Shown: positions 1 through 8,408, counted from the first letter of the stretch. The stretch is DNA of 64,000 nt from CAZGOM01 sp964527265 (GCA_964527265.1 CAZGOM010000008.1:1-64000), one strand, 5' to 3'. Notes: generated by a model not told the origin, from the letters alone. Numbers and translations are program-made.

Positions 1-608
1 AGGTAGCACCAGAGGACGGTGACCATGCCGAGTTCGTGGGCGTGCTGGAAGGCTTCGGAGACTTCGCGGATCTGGCGTGTGGATTCGTCTGAGCCGAAGT
101 AGATGGTTGCGCCGACGGCGACTGCGCCCATGTCGAAGGCCTGCTTGACGCGGGCGAAGGGGACTTGGTCGAAGCGGTTGGGGTAGGTGAGCAGTTCGTT
201 GTGGTTGATCTTGACGAGGAAGGGGATTTTGTGGGCGTATTTACGGGAGACGGCGCCCAGGACGCCGAGCGTGGAAGCGACGGCGTTGCAGCCGCCTTCG
301 ACGGCGAGCTTGACGATGTTTTCAGGGTCGAAGTAGATGGGGTTCTTGGCGAAGCTTGCGCCGGCGGAGTGTTCAATACCCTGGTCGACGGGAAGGATGG
401 AGACGTAACCGGTGCCGCCGAGGCGGCCGTGGTTCAGGATGGATTGAAAGTTGCGCAGCACATTGGGCGAGCGGTCGGTGGGGGCCAGGCACTGATCGAC
501 AAAGTTGGGGCCGGGGAGGTGGAGGGTGTCTTTGGGGAAGCCTTTAGCGGTGTAAGAAAGCAAAGCGTTGGCTTCGGAACCAAGAAGTTCGGCAATGTTT
601 GTAGCCAT
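1..608 (-). CDS. fbaB: class I fructose-bisphosphate aldolase, partial (C-terminus beyond window)
   Basis: Cleaves fructose 1,6-bisphosphate to dihydroxyacetone phosphate and glyceraldehyde 3-phosphate in the cytosol. The reverse-strand translation from the ATG at 608 reads MATNIAELLGSEANALL and continues through GRLGGTGYVSILPVDQGIEHSAGA, FLVKINHNE and AVAVGATIYFGS, which follow the E. coli FbaB (DhnA-type, Schiff-base aldolase) sequence nearly residue for residue. About 202 N-terminal residues are present; the rest, including the C-terminal phosphate-binding region, lies left of base 1. The gene is monocistronic as far as can be seen; its start faces the divergent ABC exporter genes across 212 bp. 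The family call is secure; only the downstream half is unseen. Confidence 0.93.
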   Translation of the reverse strand, partial: MATNIAELLGSEANALLSYTAKGFPKDTLHLPGPNFVDQCLAPTDRSPNVLRNFQSILNHGRLGGTGYVSILPVDQGIEHSAGASFAKNPIYFDPENIVKLAVEGGCNAVASTLGVLGAVSRKYAHKIPFLVKINHNELLTYPNRFDQVPFARVKQAFDMGAVAVGATIYFGSDESTRQIREVSEAFQHAHELGMVTVLWCY

Positions 609-820
609 GGAGTGTCCTGGGTGGGTTTGGGAGGGGCAATGCAGGGGGTTACGACAGATAGGTTTTTAGCAGGATTTTAGAGATTAACAAGGCTTGGGCG
701 AAGTTTTGTGCACCTGGCGAGGCATGGGTGATTTTGAATGAGAGGGCATGGCTGATATCTTGTGCAGTCGGTCATAATGGGACGAGCGGCCCTGCAACCG
801 CTTGAGGAATCAAGAAAACA
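609..820. other. divergent intergenic region with a repeated 14-mer
   Basis: 212 bp between the aldolase and the ABC exporter. It should hold both promoters, but no convincing -35/-10 pair stands out. It carries TTTTTAGCAGGATT at 663-676, found again at 18049-18062; in both places it is followed by an AT-rich AGATT-containing stretch. Confidence 0.4.
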
Positions 821-2830
821 GTGTCTGAAGACGGCAGATCCAAGTCACGAATCGATCCGATCCTCGCAACTCCGCACCGATCCAACGGATATCTTGTCAA
901 GTGGATGGCCAGCCAGGGCCTTAAATACCCCGGCAAGTGCATTGAGTTGCTCACGCTCAACATCGTGCTGCTTGCGATATCGCTGGCGATCATCAGCATC
1001 ACCGGCCTGATGGTCGACATCCTGCGCAAGGCCATTGACGACACCATTCCCGCCCCGACAGCGGTGTGGGGGATGGGGTTGCCGGCGTCCTGGTCTCCGC
1101 TGACATGCATCATCGTGCTTTGCAGCGTGATGGTGGCCTGCACGATCCTGCGCTTCATGCTGCGGTTGCGTGCGGTGATGTCGCAGGCCAAGCTGATTCA
1201 GGCCATTGTCGGGTCATTGCGGTCACGTATTTACGACAAGCTGCAACGCTTGAGCTTTCGATTCTTTGACGCCAATGAAACCGGCTCGATCATCAACCGC
1301 GCGACCGGCGATGTGAATAACATTGCGACCTTCACCGATCAGGCGGTGATCCAAGTGGTGGTCCTGGTGGTCACGCTCGCGGTCTACATGGCTTACATGT
1401 TGAACCTGCACCCGTTTTTAACGCTGATCGGCATGTCGACCACGCCGGTGCTCTTTGCGCTTTCGATCTGGTTTTCCAAGTCGGTCCGGCCCGCTTATGA
1501 AGAGAACCGCACGCTGTTTGACCGGCTGATTTTGATCGTCAGCGAAAACGCCCAGGGCCAGCATGTCGTCAAGGGCTTTGGCCGCCAGCAGGCGGAGATC
1601 GACAAGTTCCGCGGCGCAAACATCGCTTACCGCCAGCGTCAGCGCTGGCTTTTCAAGCAGGTGAGCCGTTATTCCGCCCTGGCCCAGGCGCTCACGCAGG
1701 CGAACATCATCGTCGTGCTGCTTTACGGCGGATACCTGGTGATCACCTCAGCCCAGGCGCACGAGGCCAACCCCAGCCTCACCGTGGGCAAGCTGATCGT
1801 GTTCACCGTGCTGCTGCAGAACTTTTCCGGGCAGGTCAACGCCATCGCCAACCTTGCCAAAACGCTTCAGCAGAGCATGACGGCCGCGGGCCGCGTGGTG
1901 CAGATTTTTGACGCCAAGCTGGAGATTGATTCCAAAGCGGACGCGATTGAAAAATCCAAGCTGCAGGGGCATGTGAAATTTGAAAATGTGACATTCGGGT
2001 ACAACGCCGGGGAACCGGTGCTCAAGGATATTTCCTTTGAGGTCAAGCCCGGGCAGTGCGTGGCCATCCTGGGCGCGACCGGCGCCGGCAAGAGTTCGCT
2101 TCTGTCGCTCATCCCGCGTTTTTATGATCCGGATTCCGGTCGGATCACCATCGACGGTGTGGATTTAAGGGACATGAAACTGGAGGACCTGCGCCGCAAT
2201 ATCGGGCTGGTGTTTCAGGAGAGCGTGCTTTTTTCCAACACGGTGGCCAACAACATCGCCTTCGGCAAGCCCGGCGCGACACTGGAAGAAGTTAAAGCGG
2301 CGGCCAATGTCGCGGCGGCGGACAAATTCATCATGGAGATGTCCAAGGGATATGACTCCATCGTCGCCGAGGGCGGGCTCACGCTTTCGGGCGGGCAGCG
2401 CCAGCGCATCGCCATCGCGCGCGCGGTGATCCTCCAGCCTTCGATCCTCATTCTTGATGATGCCACGGCCGCCATCGATCCGGAAACGGAACACGAGATT
2501 CTTCTAGCCATGGACAACGCCATGAAGGGGCGGACGACGTTCGTCGTCGCGCACCGCCTCAGCACACTGCGCCGCGCGGATTTCATCATCGTGCTGGAGA
2601 ACGGCCGCATTGCGCAGATCGGTACGCACGAAGAGCTTCTCAAACGTCCGGGCCGGTACAAAGAGATCGCCAGCCTGCAGTTTCTCGACCCCGAAAGCGA
2701 GGCGATCATCCGTGCGCGGCAATGGATGGATGGGCAGATCAGCACACTGCTTGAGCCTCCCGGAGCCCCCGGAGCCCCCGGCGCCTCAGGCACGGGGCCG
2801 GCTGCCGTTGGTGGGGGGAAACAGCCATGA
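821..2830 (+). CDS. ABC exporter half-transporter, degenerate-Walker-B subunit
   Basis: Type IV (MsbA/LmrA-like) ABC half-transporter of 669 residues: an N-terminal six-helix membrane domain (about residues 40-340) and a C-terminal ATPase domain. Visible motifs are Walker A GATGAGKSS, signature LSGGQRQR, Walker B ILILDDATAAID and the H-loop AHRLS. The residue after the Walker B Asp is Asp rather than the catalytic Glu, as in the degenerate subunit of heterodimeric exporters such as TM287/288 or BmrCD. The start is GTG at 821. The last 25 residues are a Pro/Gly/Ala-rich tail (repeated PGA). The stop overlaps the next gene's start by 4 bp (ATGA), so the two are co-translated. Substrate cannot be told from sequence. 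Confidence 0.93.
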   Translation: MSEDGRSKSRIDPILATPHRSNGYLVKWMASQGLKYPGKCIELLTLNIVLLAISLAIISITGLMVDILRKAIDDTIPAPTAVWGMGLPASWSPLTCIIVLCSVMVACTILRFMLRLRAVMSQAKLIQAIVGSLRSRIYDKLQRLSFRFFDANETGSIINRATGDVNNIATFTDQAVIQVVVLVVTLAVYMAYMLNLHPFLTLIGMSTTPVLFALSIWFSKSVRPAYEENRTLFDRLILIVSENAQGQHVVKGFGRQQAEIDKFRGANIAYRQRQRWLFKQVSRYSALAQALTQANIIVVLLYGGYLVITSAQAHEANPSLTVGKLIVFTVLLQNFSGQVNAIANLAKTLQQSMTAAGRVVQIFDAKLEIDSKADAIEKSKLQGHVKFENVTFGYNAGEPVLKDISFEVKPGQCVAILGATGAGKSSLLSLIPRFYDPDSGRITIDGVDLRDMKLEDLRRNIGLVFQESVLFSNTVANNIAFGKPGATLEEVKAAANVAAADKFIMEMSKGYDSIVAEGGLTLSGGQRQRIAIARAVILQPSILILDDATAAIDPETEHEILLAMDNAMKGRTTFVVAHRLSTLRRADFIIVLENGRIAQIGTHEELLKRPGRYKEIASLQFLDPESEAIIRARQWMDGQISTLLEPPGAPGAPGASGTGPAAVGGGKQP

Positions 2831-4650
2831 GCAAGATTGAAGGCGTTAAGCAGATCAACACGCTGGCCCATGTCGTCAAAGAGGGCGATGAAGTTCGTAC
2901 CCGCTCGCTGGAGCTTGGGCTTTACAAGCGGATGTTCCAGTACACCAAGCCGTACCGCGTCACGCTGTACCTGCTCCTGGTGTGGGTGGTGCTGCGTGCG
3001 ATCCAGGGCCCGGCTTTGGCGTGGCTGCTGGCGCACACGCTTAACGGCCCGATTCAGGATGGCGACTTGCCCCGGCTTTATTTCTGGGTGGCCTGCTACG
3101 CGGCCATGAGCTTTTTCACCGACTACACCCTCATGCTCCGCCAGCATTACGCATTGGTGCTGGGCGAGGGCGTGATTCACGATCTGCGTGAGCACATTTT
3201 CCGTCACCTCCAAAGCCTTAACATGGGCTTTTTCTACACCACGCGCATCGGCCGCATCATCAGCCGCTTCACATCCGATTCGGAAAACCTCCGCGCCGGC
3301 ATTCAGGACGCGATCTTTGTCGCCATCGTGAACATCGGATCGCTAGTCACCGCAGCGGCGATGATGCTTTACTCTGACCGCTGGCTCTTTCTGGTGGTGC
3401 TCTGCTGGTCGCCGATCTACTTTTTGATCTACCAGTTCTCCAAGCGGAAGCTGACGCACGCGCAGCGCATCGTGCAGGAAAGTTTTTCCCGCATCACCGC
3501 GAATCTCGCCGAATCCGTGGTTGGCATCCGTGTCACCCAGGGGTACGTGCGGCAGGATTACAACGCCGAACTCTTCACCAACCTGGTGATCGACCACACC
3601 GGCTACAACCTCGGCGCCTCCCGTGCGGCGGGCAATTTCAACAACATGATCGAGCTGTCCAACCAACTGGTTTTGGCCACGCTTTTCATGGTCGGCGGTT
3701 ATCTGGCGCTTCAAACCACGCCGATGACCACGGTTAACCAGTTGATCGCGTTCTACTTCCTCACCAACATGCTGCTCACGCCGCTGGTGGCCATCGGGAA
3801 CCAATACAACACCGCCATCACTTCCATGGCCAGTGCCGAGCGCGTGTTTGACATTCTCGACAGGAAGCCTGATTTCACCGATCCGCCGGATGCGGTTGTG
3901 CTGCCGCCCATCAAGGGGAAAGTGGAATTCAGGGACGTCACATTCGGCTACAACCCGGCCAAGCCCGTGCTGCACGATGTTTCCTTCACGGCACGCGCAG
4001 GGCAGACCATCGCCTTGGTGGGCCACACAGGCTCCGGTAAAAGTTCGATCATCAATCTGGTGTCCAAGTTCTATCTGCCCCAAAAGGGTGAACTGCTCAT
4101 TGATGGGGTGGACATCCGCAAGATTCAATCCGGATCGCTGCACAGCCAGATGGGCATTGTGCTGCAGGGTAATTTCCTGTTCACCGGGACCATCCGCGAA
4201 AACATCCGCTCTGGGCGGCCTGAGGCCAACGACGAAGAGATTCTGGATGCATGCCGCGCCATTGATTGTCTGGACATCATCCAGGCGCTGCCTGATGGGC
4301 TGGACACCGTCGTGGGGGAACGCGGGGCGGGCATCTCCCTGGGCCAGCGGCAGCTCATCTGCTTCGCGCGCGCCATGTTGGTGAATCCCCGCATCATGAT
4401 CCTTGATGAGGCCACCAGTTCCGTCGACTCCATCACCGAAGCGAAGATCCAAAAATCGCTGGCGATCATGCTCAAGGGCCGCACCAGCTTTGTGGTGGCC
4501 CACCGCCTGAGCACCATTCGCCATGCAAGCATGGTGTTGGTGCTTGACCACGGCCGCATCGTCGAGCGCGGGACGCACGAAGAGCTGCTGGCAACCGGCG
4601 GCGTTTACGCTAACCTTTACCTCCAATTCATTCGGGCGACGACGGCCTGA
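2827..4650 (+). CDS. ABC exporter half-transporter, catalytic-Walker-B subunit with altered signature
   Basis: Second half-transporter, 607 residues, six membrane helices then an ATPase domain. Walker A is GHTGSGKSS, Walker B is MILDEATSSVD with the catalytic Glu intact, and the switch His is in VVAHRLSTIRHA. The signature is ISLGQRQL instead of LSGGQ. With the upstream partner this gives one consensus ATP site (this subunit's Walker A/B with the partner's LSGGQ) and one degenerate site, the classic arrangement of heterodimeric exporters. The start ATG overlaps the upstream stop. A heptamer-repeat array follows the stop. The family is often involved in lipid or drug export, but no substrate is inferred here. 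Confidence 0.93.
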   Translation: MSKIEGVKQINTLAHVVKEGDEVRTRSLELGLYKRMFQYTKPYRVTLYLLLVWVVLRAIQGPALAWLLAHTLNGPIQDGDLPRLYFWVACYAAMSFFTDYTLMLRQHYALVLGEGVIHDLREHIFRHLQSLNMGFFYTTRIGRIISRFTSDSENLRAGIQDAIFVAIVNIGSLVTAAAMMLYSDRWLFLVVLCWSPIYFLIYQFSKRKLTHAQRIVQESFSRITANLAESVVGIRVTQGYVRQDYNAELFTNLVIDHTGYNLGASRAAGNFNNMIELSNQLVLATLFMVGGYLALQTTPMTTVNQLIAFYFLTNMLLTPLVAIGNQYNTAITSMASAERVFDILDRKPDFTDPPDAVVLPPIKGKVEFRDVTFGYNPAKPVLHDVSFTARAGQTIALVGHTGSGKSSIINLVSKFYLPQKGELLIDGVDIRKIQSGSLHSQMGIVLQGNFLFTGTIRENIRSGRPEANDEEILDACRAIDCLDIIQALPDGLDTVVGERGAGISLGQRQLICFARAMLVNPRIMILDEATSSVDSITEAKIQKSLAIMLKGRTSFVVAHRLSTIRHASMVLVLDHGRIVERGTHEELLATGGVYANLYLQFIRATTA

Positions 4651-4659
4651 TGAAGATGA

Positions 4660-4693
4660 GGTCTGGGTTTTGGGTCTTGGGTTCTGGCAAGAG
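4660..4693 (+). repeat. heptamer-period array 1 (GGTCTGG GTTTTGG GTCTTGG GTTCTGG)
   Basis: Four imperfect 7-bp units beginning 9 bp after the ABC gene stop, then CAAGAGGAAGAGG. Same 7-bp periodicity, G-richness and trailing purine run as the arrays elsewhere in the window. Confidence 0.65.
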
Positions 4694-4805
4694 GAAGAGG
4701 AAACGGCTCATGCGAATCCGGGAACAAATCTGACATGCCGGGGCGACTTGGTGTAAAGTGAAGAAACTGCACATTTTGCCGATAAGGCACATTAAGGAAC
4801 GAACT

Positions 4806-5234
4806 ATGTCTCACGATCACGGCCACGACCACAAGCACGACGAAAAGCACGATCACAAGCACGGCGAATCCTGCTCCTCCTGCGGTCACGACCACGGCCA
4901 CAAGCACGAAGCCAAAACCAATGAACCCGCCTGGGTCGACCTCTGCAAGGTCTCCGACATTCCTGAGAAGGCCGGCAAGTTTGTCCAGGTGAACAAGAAT
5001 TACCTTGCCGTGTTTAAGACCAAAGACGGCAGCGTGAAGGTGATCGACGATATCTGCCCCCATGCGGGCGGCAGCCTGGCCTCCGGCTGGGTGCAGGACG
5101 GCTGCGTGTTCTGCCCGCTGCACGGCTGGCCCTTCAAGCTGGAAAACGGCGAATGCCCTGACAACCCCTCCATCAAGGTTGCCACCTTCGAAGCCCGCGT
5201 GGTGGATGACAAGGTTCAGGCCTTTGTGAAGTAA
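4806..5234 (+). CDS. Rieske [2Fe-2S] ferredoxin with His-rich N-terminus
   Basis: 142-residue soluble Rieske protein, probably an electron carrier or redox subunit. The cluster motifs are CPH (Cys84-x-His86) and CPLH (Cys103-x2-His106), spaced as in NirD/BphF-type ferredoxins. The first 34 residues carry 12 histidines alternating with Asp, Lys and Gly plus a CSSC pair at 23-26, a metal-binding tail not normal for the family. An upstream in-frame GTG exists at 4758, but ATG 4806 begins the His-rich segment and is the better start. No oxygenase or reductase partner is adjacent. A strong hairpin follows the stop. The Rieske call is firm; the tail's function is open. Confidence 0.9.
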   Translation: MSHDHGHDHKHDEKHDHKHGESCSSCGHDHGHKHEAKTNEPAWVDLCKVSDIPEKAGKFVQVNKNYLAVFKTKDGSVKVIDDICPHAGGSLASGWVQDGCVFCPLHGWPFKLENGECPDNPSIKVATFEARVVDDKVQAFVK

Positions 5235-5240
5235 TCATGA

Positions 5241-5278
5241 TCCACACCTGAGTCACGCAGACGTGGCTCAGGTGTGGA
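5241..5278 (+). terminator. 17-bp hairpin after the Rieske gene
   Basis: TCCACACCTGAGTCACG pairs with CGTGGCTCAGGTGTGGA (one G-T wobble) around a 4-base loop CAGA, starting 6 bp after the Rieske stop. A T-rich tail is weak, so termination efficiency is uncertain. It also argues against the upstream GTG start at 5263 for the next gene. Confidence 0.7.
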
Positions 5279-5292
5279 TGATTTGGTGGGCC

Positions 5293-5940
5293 ATGGCTGA
5301 AATAAAGCGGTTGATGTTGAATCGGGCGATTGCCGGAGCGCTGGCGCATTTGCCCATAGGGCGGCGCGTCGTTGTGGCGGTGGCGGGGATTCCCGGATCA
5401 GGCAAGAGCACGCTCTGTGAAAGTGTGGCGGAGAGCTGGAACAAGAGTGCGCCGGGGATCGCGCGCGTGGTGCCGATGGATGGGTTTCATTTACCCAATG
5501 CAGTGCTGGACGCCCGCGGTCTGCGCAAGCGCAAGGGGAGCCCGGAAAGTTTTGACTTGGCCGCGTTCAGAGCGCTGGCAGAACGGCTGGGGGACAGCGG
5601 AGAATCAGTCGTGTTTCCGATTTATGACCGCGCTCTGCATGAGCCGGTATTGCGTGATGAACCCGGCCAGCGAATCGACACGGCTTGCCGCATCGTGCTG
5701 GTCGAAGGGAATTACGTGCTGCTGGATGAGCCCGGCTGGCGGGATCTGGCCCCGTTGTGGAGCCTGAAATGCTTCCTGAATGTTCCGCTTGAGCAGGCCC
5801 GCACGGACGTCATTGCACGGCATATCCGCGGTGGACGTACTACCGAAAGCGCATTGGCGAATTATGAAGGCAACGACCTACCCAACGCGCAGCGCATTCT
5901 TGACCATATGGTCAAGCCGGATTTGACTCTGACGCGATGA
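5293..5940 (+). CDS. P-loop nucleoside/sugar kinase-like protein (PanK/uridine-kinase superfamily)
   Basis: About 215 residues with Walker A GIPGSGKST near the N-terminus, then VVPMDGFHLPNAVLDARGLRKRKGSP and later LVEGNYVLLDEPGW. DGFH followed by an RK-rich G-S-P segment, and EGNY, are typical of the YFH7/FrcK branch of the uridine kinase/pantothenate kinase-like superfamily, which phosphorylates small hydroxyl substrates. The real substrate is unknown. Starts are ambiguous: GTG 5263 lies inside the upstream hairpin, so ATG 5278 or 5293 is preferred. No operon partner is evident. Confidence 0.8.
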   Translation: MAEIKRLMLNRAIAGALAHLPIGRRVVVAVAGIPGSGKSTLCESVAESWNKSAPGIARVVPMDGFHLPNAVLDARGLRKRKGSPESFDLAAFRALAERLGDSGESVVFPIYDRALHEPVLRDEPGQRIDTACRIVLVEGNYVLLDEPGWRDLAPLWSLKCFLNVPLEQARTDVIARHIRGGRTTESALANYEGNDLPNAQRILDHMVKPDLTLTR

Positions 5941-6053
5941 CTGCGTGTCTGCCTTTGCCGATATGCCAATGACGTGGCGAAAGGCGTGTGTCTGGATGTA
6001 GTGGTGAATGTGGCGGATTATGTGCGGGGCGCGCCAGTGACAGCAGAGTTGCT

Positions 6054-6437
6054 TTAAAGTTTTTTTCGATTTTTGGCCTGAAGATAGAGTGCTTCGGATG
6101 CCAGACCAGGTTCGAGTTCCAGCAAGCGGGCGGGAAGATCCATGGTTGCGTGAATAACAGTTAAGACGAGAACGGTATTGAGGTGATAGTCACAGACCAG
6201 GAAATGTTTTTTGACCCGATAGAAGAAGAGACCTGGAGCAATGCTCGGTTGCAGCGACAAGATGGAAGGGTCTTGGCTGATCTGATCCAGAGCGAGTGAA
6301 ATGTCACTGAGGTATTTATCGGCAACTTTCTGGCCCCATTGACCGATCGAATAACGTTCAATCTCGCGCAGATCAGAGATCGATCTTTGTGTGAGATGGA
6401 TGACCGCTTTGGGGGATTTTTTCTTGCGTGCGCTCAA
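6054..6437 (-). CDS. RelE/ParE-family toxin
   Basis: 127-residue basic protein with the ParE layout: a beta strand (AVIHLTQRSISDLREIERYS), two helices (QKVADKYLSDISLALDQI), then the strands GLFFYRVKKHFLVCDYH and VLVLTVIHA that end the RelE/ParE fold. The start overlaps the antitoxin stop by 4 bp (ATGA, 6434-6437), the usual translationally coupled type II toxin-antitoxin arrangement. The C-terminus is about 20 residues longer than typical ParE. ParE members poison DNA gyrase while RelE members cut mRNA; sequence alone does not decide here, but the overall pattern favours ParE. Confidence 0.82.
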   Translation of the reverse strand: MSARKKKSPKAVIHLTQRSISDLREIERYSIGQWGQKVADKYLSDISLALDQISQDPSILSLQPSIAPGLFFYRVKKHFLVCDYHLNTVLVLTVIHATMDLPARLLELEPGLASEALYLQAKNRKKL

Positions 6438-6682
6438 TCCGCGGTTTTTCTGAGTAATTTCTTCAAGTCGCCACGATAGGTGGCTGTACGGCCATGAATC
6501 GCATCTTGATATCCATCCAAAATAGCGTCACGGACGCGTGCGGCTTCCAATCGTTCTTTTTTCTCCCGAAGCACTTCACGCACAAATTCGTCCGGTGTGG
6601 CAAATAAGGTGCCCTCTCCGCTGTTTTCGTCTAGAAAGGCACGGAGCGAGTCAGTAAGTGCTAAGTTGAGTGTTGAACTCAT
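6434..6682 (-). CDS. ParD-like antitoxin
   Basis: 82-residue acidic/amphipathic protein starting MSSTLNLALTDSLRAFLDEN, a short strand then helices as in ParD/CopG-family ribbon-helix-helix antitoxins. The segment TPDEFVREVLREKKERLEAARVRDAILDGYQDA is the helix-helix and toxin-wrapping region. It is upstream of the toxin and overlaps it by 4 bp. It presumably represses its own promoter with the toxin; the operator would lie just right of 6682, in the region with the small inverted-repeat element. Confidence 0.82.
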   Translation of the reverse strand: MSSTLNLALTDSLRAFLDENSGEGTLFATPDEFVREVLREKKERLEAARVRDAILDGYQDAIHGRTATYRGDLKKLLRKTAD

Positions 6683-6789
6683 AAGATATTTTCCAGGCGG
6701 CTAAGTGAATTCTATAGCGTTCCTGGAATTAGTAAAAGGAAATTTAAAGCAACTGACGACACCTCTGCACTGTGAGCGTGGAGTAGGCA

Positions 6790-6822
6790 GAACGTGCTCA
6801 CCAAGACGTGAGTCATTGCCAT
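6790..6822 (+). repeat. diverged copy of a hairpin repeat
   Basis: Resembles the better copies at 6877-6910 (minus) and 33344-33377 (plus): GAACGTGCTCACCAAGACG followed by GAG and a CAT-containing end. Degenerate in its 3' arm. Confidence 0.4.
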
Positions 6823-6834
6823 ATGCTTCAAAGG

Positions 6835-6953
6835 CTAGTGATCTTTCAAGTGCCAATTGACGGATCGACTTCTCTGCGTGCCATGCTCTCGTCCGCGTGA
6901 GCATGTCTTTTCTGCTTCTTCCATCTATCATTTTTCACTTGAAAGACCACTAG
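6835..6953. mobile_element. 119-bp element bounded by 18-bp inverted repeats (MITE-like or large hairpin)
   Basis: CTAGTGATCTTTCAAGTG at 6835-6852 is matched by the inverted CACTTGAAAGACCACTAG at 6936-6953, 17 of 18 positions pairing. There is no coding capacity inside, and the interior holds a copy of the hairpin repeat on the minus strand (6877-6910). No target-site duplication is evident. The right end lies 4 bp from the clpX stop, so the structure may double as the clpX terminator. It could be a remnant of a transposable element or a structured 3' UTR. Confidence 0.5.
6877..6910 (-). repeat. hairpin repeat copy (GACATGCTC...GAGCATGGCACGC type)
   Basis: On the minus strand reads AAGACATGCTCACG, then GGACGAGAGCATGGCACGC; the CATGCTC and GAGCATG arms can pair. 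Nearly identical to the copy at 33344-33377 (two or three differences in about 34 bases). Confidence 0.65.
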
Positions 6954-6957
6954 TCGA

Positions 6958-8322
6958 TCAGGCCGATTCGCGCGCCAGGCGCTTGATATCAGCGAGTTTC
7001 GGCTTGGCCTTCTTATTGACGACGCCTTCGTCGATCACAAACGTGTGGCGGGTGTTGTCCTGCTCGGGGAGGTCGTACATGAGGTCGAGCATGAGCTCTT
7101 CCATCACGCCGCGCAGGGCGCGGGCTCCGGTGTCGCGGTCCAGGGCGCGCTTGGCCAGGATGCGCAGGGCGCCGGGAGTAAACTCCAGGTTGGCGTTTTC
7201 CATGCCGAAGAAGTGCTGGTACTGCTTGACCAGGGCATTCTTGGGCTCCGTGAGGATCTGGACGAGCGTGTCCTCAGTGAGGGGCATGAGGGGGGTGATG
7301 ATCGGCAGGCGGCCGATGAATTCGGGAATGAGGCCGAACTCGGTGAGGTCTTCGGGCTGCACCTGTTCCAGGAGAGCGCCCTTTTCCTTGAGCTGGTCGT
7401 TCTGGTTATGCGTTTCCGCGGCAAAGCCAATCGCTTTCTTGCCCAGACGGCGCGAGACGATTTCCTCCAGCCCCACGAAGGTGCCGCCGCAGATGAAGAG
7501 GATGTGGCTGGTGTCCATCTGGATGTAGGGCTGCTCCGGGTGCTTGCGCCCGCCTTGGGGCGGCACGTTGGCGATGGTGCCTTCGAGCATCTTCAGCAGG
7601 GCCTGCTGCACGCCTTCGCCCGACACGTCGCGGGTGATGGAGACGTTGCCCTGGGTTTTGCCGATCTTGTCGATTTCGTCGACGTAGATGATGCCGCGCT
7701 GTGCGGCTTCAAGATCGAAATCAGCATTCTGGAGCAGTTTGAGGAGAAGGTTCTCGACGTCTTCGCCCACGTAGCCGGCTTCGGTGAGCGTGGTGGCGTC
7801 GCCGATGGCGAAGGGCACGTTCAAGATTTTGGCCAGCGTGCGGGCCATCAGGGTCTTGCCTGAGCCGGTGGGGCCGATCAGCAGGACGTTGGATTTATCG
7901 ATTTCCACGCCGTTGTCTTTGCCGAGCGTGGAGAGGCGCTTGTAGTGGTTGTGCACGGCGACCGAAAGGGAACGCTTGGCCTTGTCCTGGCCGATGACGT
8001 AGGAGTCCAGATGCTCTTTGATGGTGCGGGGGCTGGGGATGGGGCCCGGCTCAGGCGCGGTCACGCCGACTTTGGTTTCGGCTTTTTCGCTCTTGGCTCC
8101 GCCTTTTTTGTCCTGGCGGAAGATGTTGTGGCACAGGTCGGTGCAGTTGCGGCAGATGTAGACGTTGTTTGGGCCTTCGACCATGGGGCCCACTTCGCGG
8201 GAGGATTTGCCGCAGAAGGAGCAGACCGTGCCGGACTTGCCGCCACCGCCGCGACCGCCGCCGCCGGAGCCTTGTGAGTCATTGGAATCGTTCTGAGAAT
8301 CGCGGGACTTACCGTTGGCCAT
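6958..8322 (-). CDS. clpX: ATP-dependent Clp protease ATP-binding subunit ClpX
   Basis: Hexameric AAA+ unfoldase that feeds proteins to ClpP. The 454 residues show a disordered Gly/Ser-rich N-terminus, the zinc-binding domain with Cys34, Cys37, Cys57 and Cys60, Walker A GPTGSGKT near residues 150-157, Walker B IIYVDEIDKI, the sensor and pore segments, and the RGVMEELMLDLMYDLP C-terminal region. The N-terminal run of glycines (about 10-30) is longer than usual. clpP is not adjacent, unlike in many bacteria. The minus-strand SHOCT-domain gene and tig lie upstream; in many genomes the order is tig-clpP-clpX, so a relic of that linkage is visible. Confidence 0.97.
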   Translation of the reverse strand: MANGKSRDSQNDSNDSQGSGGGGRGGGGKSGTVCSFCGKSSREVGPMVEGPNNVYICRNCTDLCHNIFRQDKKGGAKSEKAETKVGVTAPEPGPIPSPRTIKEHLDSYVIGQDKAKRSLSVAVHNHYKRLSTLGKDNGVEIDKSNVLLIGPTGSGKTLMARTLAKILNVPFAIGDATTLTEAGYVGEDVENLLLKLLQNADFDLEAAQRGIIYVDEIDKIGKTQGNVSITRDVSGEGVQQALLKMLEGTIANVPPQGGRKHPEQPYIQMDTSHILFICGGTFVGLEEIVSRRLGKKAIGFAAETHNQNDQLKEKGALLEQVQPEDLTEFGLIPEFIGRLPIITPLMPLTEDTLVQILTEPKNALVKQYQHFFGMENANLEFTPGALRILAKRALDRDTGARALRGVMEELMLDLMYDLPEQDNTRHTFVIDEGVVNKKAKPKLADIKRLARESA

Positions 8323-8408
8323 GGCGTTTCCTGATGTTGTCGGGCCCGATGAATCGGGGCGAGCGGGAACTAAAGGGAAAATTCGCTGCGTAGGAACGTT
8401 TGATTATA

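Noticed and set aside
165..680. 171-residue plus-strand ORF at the window start
   Set aside because: Antisense of class I aldolase, which is clearly the real gene.
6054..6682. Toxin-antitoxin pair as part of a genomic island or prophage
   Set aside because: No integrase, tRNA attachment site, phage genes or composition break is seen around it.
6701..6931. 76-residue minus-strand ORF beside the antitoxin
   Set aside because: Overlaps the inverted-repeat element and hairpin copies; no domain; composition reflects the repeats.
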